64,000 bases of DNA from Nibribacter ruber. GTDB lineage: Bacteria; Bacteroidota; Bacteroidia; Cytophagales; Hymenobacteraceae. The notes under the pieces were generated by a model. That model searched no databases and was not told the DNA's origin. It saw nothing but the letters and a program-made list of their open reading frames with translations. This document shows positions 1-8,346 of this stretch, one piece after another. The stretch is taken from assembly GCF_009913235.1 (NCBI RefSeq), contig NZ_CP047897.1:1054001-1118000 (forward strand), in the 5' to 3' direction. The translations under genes and the position numbers were made by a program. How positions within the stretch are numbered: position 1 is the first letter of the stretch; each line of letters starts with the position of its first letter.

Positions 1-1608
1 TTTATCTTGCCGCGTGGCAAAGAGGCCTACCTTGGCGCCTATCCAACGACCAGGCACTGCCGTGAATGGCTCTCCCGCCTGCTTGAAATTTTGCCCGTCC
101 TGGCTATAGCTGAACTGGCATTGCGCGCCTTTGCTCACGGTCACCTGCAGGTACACTTCATTGCCGGTTAGCTTGCCTAAGTTCTGCTCTTTTTCTGGGA
201 TTCCCTTGTCAGCTTTCTGGGCGGTGTTATAGGTCATGTAAAGGCCATCTTGCTTGCTTACTATGGACAGGTGCGCGTAGTCTGCTCCCATCACCACCAG
301 GCCCGTCCGTTCGTTCTGCAACTTTACGTTGGGGGTGAATTTGATTTTGGTGGTCACGGTAAATGCTTCTCCCGGAAACTTCTGTAACAACAGATTAGGC
401 ACGTCCCAGAGGTTCTTGCCCCCTTCTGGCATCTGGTCGGTGAAGAGGCGCAGGTAGCCTTTGTTGGTAGCGAACGCCCAGGTAGATTTAGGGTTGGCGT
501 GCCACTGCCATTGCAAACCCAGTTGGTGGCCGTTAAACTCATCAGACTCGGCAGGCGTCAGGACAGGGTGATTTTTGCCGACGTTCGGTTTTTGGTAGGT
601 AAGCACCGGCTGGCCCTTGCCGTCGCCGTCTGGGTCTTCCCCAATCACCGGCCAGTCCTTCACCCACTTCATGGGTTGCAGGTGCATGACGCGGCCATAG
701 GCTTCTTTGTCCTGAAAGTGCAGGAACCAGTCCTCGCCAGATTTGGTGTCTACCCACGCGCCTTGGTGCGGTCCGTTAATGGGTGTCTGGCCCTGGTCCA
801 TCACAATCTTCTCTTCATAGGGGCCATAGATGTTCTTAGACCTTAGCACCAACTGCCAGCCCGTGGCCACCCCGCCCGCCGGCGCGAAGATGTAGTAATA
901 GCCGTTGCGCTTATAGAACTTAGGCCCTTCCACGGTTGGGTGATTGTCATGTCCGTCAAAAACCATCATGCCCTCATCCAGCACCTTGGTGCCTTCTGGG
1001 TTCATGCGGTTGAGGGTAAGCATACTTTTGATGCCCGCTCTACTGCCTGCCCAACCATGCACCAGGTAGGCTTGGCCGTCCTCATCCCAGAAAGAACAGG
1101 CATCTATCAGGCCTTTGCCGGGCATCACCAACACCGGTTCCTCCCATCTGCCCGCCGGATTTTTGGTTTTCACCATGTACACCCCAAAATCCGGATCGCC
1201 CCAGTAGATATAAAACTCACCTTTGTGGTACCGGATGGAAGGGGCCCAAACACCATTGCCGTGCTGGGGCTTGGCAAAGTGCTCAAACGGCGGCAATCGG
1301 TCTATGGCGTACCCAATGATCTGCCAGTTCACCAGGTCATTAGAATGCAGAATCTGCAAGCCCGGAATGGCGTTGAAACTGGACGAGGTCATATAGTAGT
1401 CATCACCCACGCGGCACACGTCCGGGTCAGAATAATCAGCGTCCAGGACCGGGTTCTGGTAGAGGCCGTTGCCCAAATCTGACACCCAAACTTTGGAAAC
1501 TTCAGTGGAGGAAGCTGCTGCAATTGAAGCCGCCGGTGCCGTGGTTTTCTCTGCCTGACAGGAAGCCAACAACAGCAAGGCTACAAGGGGAAAGTAGGTA
1601 CTACGCAT
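1..1608 (-). CDS. Glycoside hydrolase family 43 lipoprotein (arabinofuranosidase/xylosidase type), 3' end cut by window
   Basis: The start codon is at 1608 and 536 codons are open to the window edge, so the C-terminus is missing. The N-terminus has a lipoprotein signal (LLLLASC, Cys17). A five-bladed propeller region of GH43 type follows, with the SDPDV motif near residue 61 (general base Asp) and TVEGPKFY (general acid Glu) near residue 245. From about residue 345 a concanavalin-like beta-sandwich begins (AESDEFNGHQLGLQWQW), as in GH43 enzymes with a C-terminal C2 domain. Known members remove arabinose or xylose from side chains. In this pectin locus it probably trims arabinan or rhamnogalacturonan decorations, which is inference. 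It is the last gene seen of the minus-strand arm. Confidence 0.88.
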   Translation of the reverse strand, partial: MRSTYFPLVALLLLASCQAEKTTAPAASIAAASSTEVSKVWVSDLGNGLYQNPVLDADYSDPDVCRVGDDYYMTSSSFNAIPGLQILHSNDLVNWQIIGYAIDRLPPFEHFAKPQHGNGVWAPSIRYHKGEFYIYWGDPDFGVYMVKTKNPAGRWEEPVLVMPGKGLIDACSFWDEDGQAYLVHGWAGSRAGIKSMLTLNRMNPEGTKVLDEGMMVFDGHDNHPTVEGPKFYKRNGYYYIFAPAGGVATGWQLVLRSKNIYGPYEEKIVMDQGQTPINGPHQGAWVDTKSGEDWFLHFQDKEAYGRVMHLQPMKWVKDWPVIGEDPDGDGKGQPVLTYQKPNVGKNHPVLTPAESDEFNGHQLGLQWQWHANPKSTWAFATNKGYLRLFTDQMPEGGKNLWDVPNLLLQKFPGEAFTVTTKIKFTPNVKLQNERTGLVVMGADYAHLSIVSKQDGLYMTYNTAQKADKGIPEKEQNLGKLTGNEVYLQVTVSKGAQCQFSYSQDGQNFKQAGEPFTAVPGRWIGAKVGLFATRQDK

Positions 1609-1691
1609 ATGATTTTTATCAATTCTTCCCATTCAAAAGTCAGCCATTCTAGCTGCTTACCTCTAAAGAGTCTTCCTTCTCTGATCTCCTC

Positions 1692-1730
1692 CGTTTTTGG
1701 CATATTATCTGGAAAACAGGCCAAAAACAG
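1692..1730. repeat. Dispersed 38-bp palindrome, copy 1
   Basis: Left arm CGTTTTTGGCATATTATC and right arm GAAAACAGGCCAAAAACA surround a CTGG-type centre. The left arm is partly decayed. It lies between the T9SS pectate lyase and the GH43 gene. Confidence 0.8.
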
Positions 1731-1743
1731 ATTGTTTTAGTTT

Positions 1744-3438
1744 TTACTTTCTTACCAAAGCCAAGCGTTTCACCACGCGTTCTTTGCCAATTTGCAGCAC
1801 GTAGAGGTACATGCCGGCGGGCAGCTTTTTCGCCTGGGCATCTGTACCGTTCCATTCTACTCTGTGGGCGCCTGCCGGCAGGATTTTATCCAGCAGCGTG
1901 GTGATGTTTCTGCCAGACAAATCTGAGATGGTAAGGATGACCTTTGCCTTCTGGGTAGAAGTAAACGAAAACGACGTGGATTCTGAAAATGGATTAGGAT
2001 ACACCTTGTTTTCAAACGCACCCGCCTCTTCCCAGGTGCCGGTCACTACAGCGGTGGTGATACTGTTGAGGTATTCTTCCAGGTTGGTGTAGCCGTCATT
2101 GTCTGCATCTGCGTTTCGGTCCTCTGTGTTGTTGGGGTTCAGGCCCTGCTGGTTTTCCCAGGCATCGGGCATGCCGTCTTTGTCTGCGTCTGCAGGTGCA
2201 GGTTGGGAGGATAATTCTGGCCAGCCGCCCACGGTCTCCTGGGTGTCAATGATTCCTTTGGCCGCGCCGTACGCGCCGCCGTAGGTGGCAGTGCCGGTCC
2301 TTACCTCTTCAATGATTCTGGCGTCTACGGCATCGCGTTTTAAACTGGCACCTACTTGAGCCAATACGGCCTCATACGCCTGCACGGCAGTATGCTCTGT
2401 GGCCATGTGGTAGTCAATGGGTACCTGCAGGCGTACGTTGGGCCGCTGCTCCACTGGAATACCGCTGTCATACTCTACGCCTCCCGCCCAGTTGTCTGAC
2501 GTGACGGTGGGGTTATTGTGTACATAATTGCCATTGATGAAAAACTTGCCGTACCCCACCCCAAACTGAGGATCTGCCTCAAAAGACACCTGCACAATGC
2601 GTTTGTTCTTGCTGCTTTGGGTGGCTGGCCCGGGCTTGTAGTAATTGTTGACCATGTTGTAGGTTCCATTCTCGCCGCCATAGGCACTGTTACCGCCCCA
2701 GTTGTAAAGCACGTTGTTCCTGAAGTCTACGTGCTCATTGGGATAGGTACCTCCATTGATGCCTGAGCGGCCGCCCCCGTTGAAGCGTGGGTTTCGGCTG
2801 GTATGGTGCGCCAGCAGGTTGTGGTGAAACGTGGTATGATCCCCGCCCCAGATACCGCCGTAGCCGTGGTCACCTTTGTCATGCACAGACCGGAACAGGC
2901 TTTCGCTCAACAGGCACCACTGCATGGTAAAGTTCTTGTTCAGATAGAAACTGGCCGTCTCATCCACTGACCAGCTCATGGTGCAATGGTCCAGGATGAT
3001 GTCCTTCCGGTTGCGGCCCCAGATGGCGTCATTGTCCACCTTGGCCTCATCCCCCAGCCTAAACCGCATGTACCTAATGATGACGTTGTCCGCGTCTACC
3101 GTCACGGTCTGGTTGCTGATGCAGATACCATCTCCGGGCGCGGTCTGGCCGGCAATGGTGAGGTTACCGTTCTTGATGGGGAGAGGCGTCAATAATTTGA
3201 TGGTGCCGCTCACTCTAAAGACGATGGTTCTGGCCCCGGTGGCCAACACGGCCGCCCTGAAACTACCCGCACCCGCGTCATTAAGGTTGGTTACTTCTAT
3301 GACCGCCCCGCCTCTGCCGCCCGTAGTGAACCTTCCAAAGCCTTCTGCCTCCGGAAACGCCAGTTGCTGAGCCTGTGCATTGGCACCCGACCAGAGCAGC
3401 GCCACTAAAGAAAGAGTGCAGAGTAAGCTTTTTTTCAT
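1744..3438 (-). CDS. Secreted pectate lyase, PL1 family, with T9SS C-terminal sorting domain
   Basis: This 564-residue protein cleaves polygalacturonate by beta-elimination, outside the cell or on its surface. Residues 1-23 are a type I signal peptide ending ANAQA. The PL1 beta-helix core follows from AFPEAEGFGRFTTGGRGG, with DHCTMSW (calcium-site region) and SRNPRF (candidate catalytic Arg). Around residues 415-455 lie calcium-binding thrombospondin type 3-like repeats (DADKDGMPDAWE, DADNDGYTNLEEY). The last 80 residues, from YPNPFSESTSF through LPAGMYLYVLQIG, are a type A sorting domain of the type IX secretion system. The other PL1 enzyme in the locus lacks this tail, so the two copies probably work in different places. 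Confidence 0.95.
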   Translation of the reverse strand: MKKSLLCTLSLVALLWSGANAQAQQLAFPEAEGFGRFTTGGRGGAVIEVTNLNDAGAGSFRAAVLATGARTIVFRVSGTIKLLTPLPIKNGNLTIAGQTAPGDGICISNQTVTVDADNVIIRYMRFRLGDEAKVDNDAIWGRNRKDIILDHCTMSWSVDETASFYLNKNFTMQWCLLSESLFRSVHDKGDHGYGGIWGGDHTTFHHNLLAHHTSRNPRFNGGGRSGINGGTYPNEHVDFRNNVLYNWGGNSAYGGENGTYNMVNNYYKPGPATQSSKNKRIVQVSFEADPQFGVGYGKFFINGNYVHNNPTVTSDNWAGGVEYDSGIPVEQRPNVRLQVPIDYHMATEHTAVQAYEAVLAQVGASLKRDAVDARIIEEVRTGTATYGGAYGAAKGIIDTQETVGGWPELSSQPAPADADKDGMPDAWENQQGLNPNNTEDRNADADNDGYTNLEEYLNSITTAVVTGTWEEAGAFENKVYPNPFSESTSFSFTSTQKAKVILTISDLSGRNITTLLDKILPAGAHRVEWNGTDAQAKKLPAGMYLYVLQIGKERVVKRLALVRK

Positions 3439-3478
3439 GTCTTGTTTGCTTAGGGGTGAGCGCTTTTAATTCTATCCT

Positions 3479-3516
3479 CGTTTTTGGCCTCTTTTCTGGA
3501 AAACAGGTCAAAAACG
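3479..3516. repeat. Dispersed 38-bp palindrome, copy 2
   Basis: Arms CGTTTTTGGCCTCTTTTC and GAAAACAGGTCAAAAACG meet at a CTGG-type centre. It fills most of the gap between the pectinesterase and the T9SS pectate lyase genes. Confidence 0.9.
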
Positions 3517-3523
3517 TTTATTC

Positions 3524-4513
3524 TTACTTGCCTGTACTACCTGCGGGCTTATGAGCCAATGGGTCCCAGTCTCCGAAGATCTTTTTCAAGGTATATTCCT
3601 GCATCTCTGCCTCCGTGAGTTGTTTTGACCATTTCACTCTGGCTTTTGGATTGGCACCGGGGCCCGATGACTTGTATTCAGCGTACAGCACCTGCTTCTC
3701 CGCTTGGGGTTTGTTCCAGTTGTGCCAGCCTTCTGGGTTGATGTGCTTGCCCAGGTAGGTGTTCAGGAAAACGGTTTTGGCGAAGGGCCTCCAGGGACGG
3801 CCCAGGAAATAAGATTTTTCTGGCGCATCGCCGGTGAGGCGGCAGTTTATAAACACGAAACCGTAGGGCTGGCCCTCCAGGGTAGAGGCAGCCGTCACGT
3901 AATTACCGCCCTTCTTGCTGTAGATTTCACAGTTCTCAAAAACGGCCGTAGACCACCCGAAGATGAAGTCTGTAGTCCCTTCTATGTAGCAGTTTCGATA
4001 GTATTGTCGGCTCTTTTCACCATGTGGATACAACGTGTCTTGAAAGCCCAGGAAACGACAGTTCTGAAACATGACCTTGTCACCGTCCACGCGCACCGCC
4101 ACCGCCTGCCCCACCGGACCGGCGCTGTTCTCAAACGTGAGGTTCTCGGCCTTGAAATCATCCCCGAAGACAAAGAAACTGGTAGAGCCCGTGGTACCCA
4201 TCTCCTCGCCAAACCGGTTTTTCTTGGCCGCAAAGTCATCATAGGTCAAGATGGTTTTCTGCACGTCCTGCCCTATCAAATGCACACCGGTTTTAGTGGC
4301 CGCCAGCGTGAGTTTCTCTTTGTAGACGCCGTTCTTGATGTAGATGGTGGTAGGATTCTTCCGGAAATCTGGAACGGCGTTGATGGCCTCCTGCACGGTC
4401 TTAAACTGGCCACTGCCATCCTGGGCTACCACAAAATCATAAGATTGCGCTCGGGCCTGCACCTGTAAAATGCCTAGCAGAAAAACCAACATCAGAAGCT
4501 TTTTGAACACCAT
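3524..4513 (-). CDS. Pectinesterase, CE8 family (copy A)
   Basis: The protein has 329 residues and removes methyl esters from homogalacturonan so that pectate lyases can act. A signal peptide ends near ARAQS. The family core motifs appear in order: GQAVAVRV (oxyanion Gln), QDTLYPHG (acid/base Asp), DFIFGWSTAVFENC (nucleophile Asp) and LGRPWRPFAK (Arg). It starts 8 bp after the GH105 stop codon, so the two are probably cotranscribed and perhaps translationally coupled. Its paralogue lies on the other side of GH105. No lipobox or sorting tail was seen, so it is expected in the periplasm. Confidence 0.95.
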   Translation of the reverse strand: MVFKKLLMLVFLLGILQVQARAQSYDFVVAQDGSGQFKTVQEAINAVPDFRKNPTTIYIKNGVYKEKLTLAATKTGVHLIGQDVQKTILTYDDFAAKKNRFGEEMGTTGSTSFFVFGDDFKAENLTFENSAGPVGQAVAVRVDGDKVMFQNCRFLGFQDTLYPHGEKSRQYYRNCYIEGTTDFIFGWSTAVFENCEIYSKKGGNYVTAASTLEGQPYGFVFINCRLTGDAPEKSYFLGRPWRPFAKTVFLNTYLGKHINPEGWHNWNKPQAEKQVLYAEYKSSGPGANPKARVKWSKQLTEAEMQEYTLKKIFGDWDPLAHKPAGSTGK

Positions 4514-4521
4514 AGCAGAGT

Positions 4522-5757
4522 TTAGTTAGCAGCTGATTGGTTCATTTCCTCAAACTCCAGAGAGGCCATGATGAACGGAGACACCGCCTTCGGGTCATTG
4601 TCGCGCTTCTCTTCATGAATGTAGTATTCATAAGAACCAGACCGGTACGGCGTGCCGCCCAAACCGGCCACCGCGCACACCTGCGTAATGCTGATGGTGC
4701 CGTCTGGATTTTCCTTAATGAGGTTATGGATAAGGCCTTTATACCCGTTTTTGGCGTTCTGCAGGTACTTTTTGTCTATGTAACCCTTCTTTACCGCTTT
4801 CACCAGAAAGTAAGTGAACATGCTGGAGGCAGAGGCTTCTAAGTAATTGCCTTCTTTTCCCCCTTGGTCTACTACCTGCCACCATAGTCCGGTGGCGGGG
4901 TCCTGGTATTGGGCAATGGAGCCGGCCATTTTCTGGGTGATGTTCAGGATTTCCTTGCGCTTGGGATGGTCTTGCGGAAAGTTGTCCAGCACGTCAACCA
5001 AAGCCATGGCGTACCAGCCCATGGCCCGTCCCCAGACATTAGGAGACAAGCCAGTCTGTTTATCGGCCCAGGGTTGCTCTCGTTTCTCGTCCCAGCCGTG
5101 GTAAAACAGGTTTTTCTCCTTTACATAGGTGTGCTTGTCAACCAGCATGATTTGCAGGGCCACGTCATCAAAGAGGGCCGGCTCCTTATAGGCGGCGGCG
5201 TACTGCGTTAAAAACGGCGAGGCCATGTACAAGCCGTCCAGCCACATTTGGTGCGGGTAGATTTTCTTGTGCCAAAAACCACCTTCAGAGGTTCTGGGGT
5301 GGGTGCGCATCTGGTCACGCAACTCGTCCAGGGCAATCTTGTATTTCTGCTGACCGGTCTCTTTGTACAAGGCCATCAGGAATTTGCCCGGGTTGACGCG
5401 GTCAATGTTGTAATCCGTCTTTTTGTAGGTTTTTATCTTGCCATCGGCGGTGATCATGGTATCTGCGAAAGCCTTGATATACGTCAGGTACTTCTGGTCT
5501 CCGGTGCGCTTCCAGACCCGTTCCAGGGCGCTGGCGAACAAGCCTTGCGTGTAATCCCATTTCGGCTCCTTTCTAAAGTCAATCATCCATCCCTCCGGGC
5601 TGCGCTTCATCTCAGAATCGGCCATCCAGACGGAATAAGGTTTGCCAGACGGCGAGGTTACCGCAGCGGTGTCACCGGCAGAGTTTTGTCCGGTTTTACA
5701 GGCCATGAACAGCAATGCCAGCAACAGAGGAAAGGAAAACAGGGTACGCTTTTTCAT
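4522..5757 (-). CDS. GH105 unsaturated galacturonyl/rhamnogalacturonyl hydrolase, lipoprotein
   Basis: This 411-residue protein belongs to the YteR/GH105-GH88 (alpha/alpha)6-barrel group, which hydrates the 4,5-double bond of lyase products and frees the unsaturated uronic acid. The N-terminus has a lipoprotein signal (LALLFMACKTG). The barrel shows family signatures such as FLMALYKETGQQKY, WADKQTGLSPNVWGRAMGW and GGTPYRSGSYEYYIHE. The product, 5-keto-4-deoxyuronate, is the substrate of kduI on the divergent arm. It sits in the middle of the order PL1-CE8-GH105-CE8-PL1. Rhamnogalacturonyl versus galacturonyl specificity cannot be decided from sequence alone. Confidence 0.92.
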   Translation of the reverse strand: MKKRTLFSFPLLLALLFMACKTGQNSAGDTAAVTSPSGKPYSVWMADSEMKRSPEGWMIDFRKEPKWDYTQGLFASALERVWKRTGDQKYLTYIKAFADTMITADGKIKTYKKTDYNIDRVNPGKFLMALYKETGQQKYKIALDELRDQMRTHPRTSEGGFWHKKIYPHQMWLDGLYMASPFLTQYAAAYKEPALFDDVALQIMLVDKHTYVKEKNLFYHGWDEKREQPWADKQTGLSPNVWGRAMGWYAMALVDVLDNFPQDHPKRKEILNITQKMAGSIAQYQDPATGLWWQVVDQGGKEGNYLEASASSMFTYFLVKAVKKGYIDKKYLQNAKNGYKGLIHNLIKENPDGTISITQVCAVAGLGGTPYRSGSYEYYIHEEKRDNDPKAVSPFIMASLEFEEMNQSAAN

Positions 5758-5815
5758 AGGAGGATGCTTGTCAGTCTTTTCAAAAACACTGTCTAATTCG
5801 TGTTCAGGAGTAAAT

Positions 5816-5853
5816 CGTTTTTAGGCTCTTTTCCAGAAATCAGGGCAAAAACG
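5816..5853. repeat. Dispersed 38-bp palindrome, copy 3
   Basis: Arms CGTTTTTAGGCTCTTTTC and GAAATCAGGGCAAAAACG flank a CCAG-type centre. This copy is more diverged. It ends 3 bp from the stop of the second pectinesterase. Confidence 0.8.
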
Positions 5854-5856
5854 GCC

Positions 5857-6804
5857 TTAGGGTTTGGTAGGATTCCAGTGGTCGTTTCCACCCAGCACTA
5901 CCTCTGGCTTGGACAGCTTTTTGGCTTCTTTGCGCTTGAGTTGTCTGGACCAAGGCTCTCGTTTTTCTGGCGCGGCACCCGGCCCGGTTGATTTATACTC
6001 AGCGTAGAAAGCAGTTTTCTCGGCTTCGGGTTTCTTCCAGTTATGCCAGCCTTCGGGCCTGATGAATTCGCCTAAATTAGTGTTCAAAAATACGGTCTGC
6101 GCATAGGGTCGCCAGGGTCTGCCCAGATACACTTTGGTTGCCTCGGGAGATGCTGTGACGGTGCAGTTTTTAAACACATACCCGTAAGGTTGTCCTTGCG
6201 GCGTAGAGGCGGCCGTGATGTAGGAGTTCTTCTTGCAATGAATGAGGCAATTTTCAAAAAACGCCGTGGCCGGCCCGAAGATGAAGTCCGTAGTGCCCTC
6301 TATGTAGCAGTCTTTGTAATACTGGCGGCTGTTGCCTACCCCAGTGTAGAGCGTGTCCTGGTCGCCTATGATGCGGCAGTTGGTGAATACGCAACGGTCT
6401 GCTTCTACGTGCAAAGCCACTGCCTGCCCTACCGGCCCGGCGCTGTTCTGGAAGGTGATGTTCTCGGCCCGGAACTCGTTGCCCTGCACCAGCACCGTGT
6501 AAGAATTAAAGGTGTTGATGTCGCCCTTGCCAGAAAAATCGTCCCAGACCAGGATGGTTTTCTCTTTGTCTTCCCCGATGAAAGAGATTTTCGTCTTCCA
6601 GGACGAAACGACGATCTTCTCTTTGTAGGTGCCGTTTTTGATATGAATCTCGATCCTGTTCTCAGGAAAAGCGGGCACCGCATCTACCGCCGACTGCACC
6701 GTGGTATAATCGCCGGAGCCGTCCTGCGCCACCACCAGTTGCTTGTGCTGGGCCTGCGCCAGAAACGGAAAGATGACAACTGCTAAAACCGCTATCCACT
6801 TCAT
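5857..6804 (-). CDS. Pectinesterase, CE8 family (copy B)
   Basis: The protein has 315 residues, a clear signal peptide (FPFLAQAQ) and the four CE8 motifs: GQAVALHV, DQDTLYTG, TDFIFGPATAFFENC and LGRPWRPYAQ. It is clearly a paralogue of the pectinesterase at 3524-4513, but the N-terminal third and the C-terminus differ (C-terminal KREPWSRQLKRKEAKKL). It starts 12 bp after the lipoprotein pectate lyase stop codon. De-esterification followed by lyase cleavage is the expected joint role. Different pattern or length preferences of the two esterases are possible but not shown by the sequence. Confidence 0.95.
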   Translation of the reverse strand: MKWIAVLAVVIFPFLAQAQHKQLVVAQDGSGDYTTVQSAVDAVPAFPENRIEIHIKNGTYKEKIVVSSWKTKISFIGEDKEKTILVWDDFSGKGDINTFNSYTVLVQGNEFRAENITFQNSAGPVGQAVALHVEADRCVFTNCRIIGDQDTLYTGVGNSRQYYKDCYIEGTTDFIFGPATAFFENCLIHCKKNSYITAASTPQGQPYGYVFKNCTVTASPEATKVYLGRPWRPYAQTVFLNTNLGEFIRPEGWHNWKKPEAEKTAFYAEYKSTGPGAAPEKREPWSRQLKRKEAKKLSKPEVVLGGNDHWNPTKP

Positions 6805-6816
6805 AGACCAGTCCTC

Positions 6817-8211
6817 TTACTTTACCAGGTTGTTCAGGTACACTTCAATGTTGGAGTATTGCTTGTGCAAGGTAAAGGCCGCTGCATCTGTTGCGCTGGC
6901 CGGGTTCAGTTGGTGCTGCACCTCCCAGGCGTCGGGCATGCCGTCCTTGTCCTTGTCTTCCGGGGCCGGAGCAGTTTTCAGGGCTGGGTAGCCGCCTGCC
7001 TCCTGGGGCGTGTCAATGATGCCGTTTTTTTGCTTGCCGTTGGCAGAGTTGCCGTTCTTCACTTCTTGCACCAGGCGGGCATCTACCGCATCTCGCTTGT
7101 AGCTGGCACCGGCACCGGCCAACACCGCCTCAAAGGCAGCCAGTGGCTCTTGTATCTTGATGCTGGTCACCGCAAAGGCTTTGGTTACTTTAGCAGAATC
7201 TGGGTGATCTGCCTGCACTCCGCCGGCCCAGTTGTCTTTGCTGATGGCCGGAAATCCTTCAACATGATTACCCGCTACATAGAACTGGCCATAGGGCTGG
7301 GACGGATTCACGATTCTGTCTTTCTTAGAGGCAAGCGTGGCCGGCCCGGCTTTGTAGTAATTGTTGACCATGTTGTAATGGCCTTTCTCCCCGCCGTAGG
7401 TATTGTTATGGCCCCAGTTATAGATGACATTGTTGGTAAAATCTACCAGTTCGTCTGCTGGGTTGGGCGTAGTGCTAGACCCACTGAACCGCGGCAACCG
7501 GCTGTTGTGGCTGGCCAATAGGTTATGATGGAAAGAGGCGCCGCTGCCACCCCAGATACCGCCGTAGCCATGGTCGCCTTTGGCATGCACTGAGGCGTTC
7601 AGGCTTTCTGAGATGATGCTCCACTGTAGGGTAAAGTTTCTGTTGCGGTAGAACGAGGCGCTTTCATCTGTGGCCCAGCTCATGGAACAGTGGTCAATGA
7701 TGATGTTGCTGTTGCCTTTGTTGGCACCAAAGGCGTCTGCCTGCTGGGCGGCCTTGTCTCCTAGCCTGAACCGCATGTACCGCACAATGAGGTTGTTTGC
7801 CTTGATGCTCACCGGGTAGTTCTTCAGACAGATCCCATCTCCAGGCGCCGACTGTCCGGCGATGGTCAAGTCGCCGTTGTTGATGTCCAGGGGGGCCTCC
7901 AGTTCAATGTTGCCAGACACGGCGAAGACAATGATGCGCTGCCCTTTCTTCCGGATAGCCTCGCGCAGACTGCCTGGGCCATTGTCATTCAGATTGGTCA
8001 CTACCACCACTTGTCCTCCGCGGCCGCCGGTGGTATGCTTGCCAAATCCCTCTGCCCCCGGAAACGCCAGCGCCTGCCCGTTCTCTACCGGCAAATCAAT
8101 GGAAGCCGCGGTGCCGCTAGCCGTCGTTTTCTGGGCACAGCCCGAGAAGGCCACCATCTGGAAGGCCAGCCCCAGCATAGAAAGTTTGGTAAGGGAATGA
8201 GGTATTTTCAT
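6817..8211 (-). CDS. Pectate lyase, PL1 family, putative lipoprotein
   Basis: This 464-residue PL1 enzyme shares the core of the T9SS copy: LAFPGAEGFGKHTTGGRGG, DHCSMSWATDESASF and SRLPRFSG with the candidate catalytic Arg. The N-terminus ends in AFSGCAQK, a plausible but slightly atypical lipobox, so surface or periplasmic lipid anchoring is inferred. One calcium-type loop (DKDKDGMPDAWE) occurs near the C-terminus, but the T9SS tail is absent. It probably degrades imported or surface-bound oligogalacturonides, complementing the secreted copy. Its start follows a short leader after the 8291 palindrome. Confidence 0.93.
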   Translation of the reverse strand: MKIPHSLTKLSMLGLAFQMVAFSGCAQKTTASGTAASIDLPVENGQALAFPGAEGFGKHTTGGRGGQVVVVTNLNDNGPGSLREAIRKKGQRIIVFAVSGNIELEAPLDINNGDLTIAGQSAPGDGICLKNYPVSIKANNLIVRYMRFRLGDKAAQQADAFGANKGNSNIIIDHCSMSWATDESASFYRNRNFTLQWSIISESLNASVHAKGDHGYGGIWGGSGASFHHNLLASHNSRLPRFSGSSTTPNPADELVDFTNNVIYNWGHNNTYGGEKGHYNMVNNYYKAGPATLASKKDRIVNPSQPYGQFYVAGNHVEGFPAISKDNWAGGVQADHPDSAKVTKAFAVTSIKIQEPLAAFEAVLAGAGASYKRDAVDARLVQEVKNGNSANGKQKNGIIDTPQEAGGYPALKTAPAPEDKDKDGMPDAWEVQHQLNPASATDAAAFTLHKQYSNIEVYLNNLVK

Positions 8212-8290
8212 GAGTTGAGATTGGTAAAAAGGACTTCCTTTCCTGGTTGGGCAAAGATTGATTCAAAGGAAAGAAATCATGCACATTAGT

Positions 8291-8328
8291 CGTTTTTGGC
8301 TTATTTTCTGGAAAACAGGCCAAAATCG
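8291..8328. repeat. Dispersed 38-bp palindrome, copy 4
   Basis: Arms CGTTTTTGGCTTATTTTC and GAAAACAGGCCAAAATCG flank a CTGG-type centre. It lies between the DUF4861 gene and the lipoprotein pectate lyase. Confidence 0.88.
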
Positions 8329-8346
8329 GGAATATAAACGTCTTGG

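Noticed and set aside
1288-1304. GGCAATCGGTCTA resembling half of the LacI operator
   Set aside because: It lies inside the GH43 coding sequence and lacks the second half-site.
940-1482. 180-codon open frame on the plus strand
   Set aside because: It is antisense to the GH43 gene, whose catalytic motifs are intact.
3704-4468. Long open frame (254 codons) on the plus strand
   Set aside because: It is antisense to the pectinesterase, whose CE8 motifs are complete on the minus strand; the antisense product has no recognisable domain or signal.
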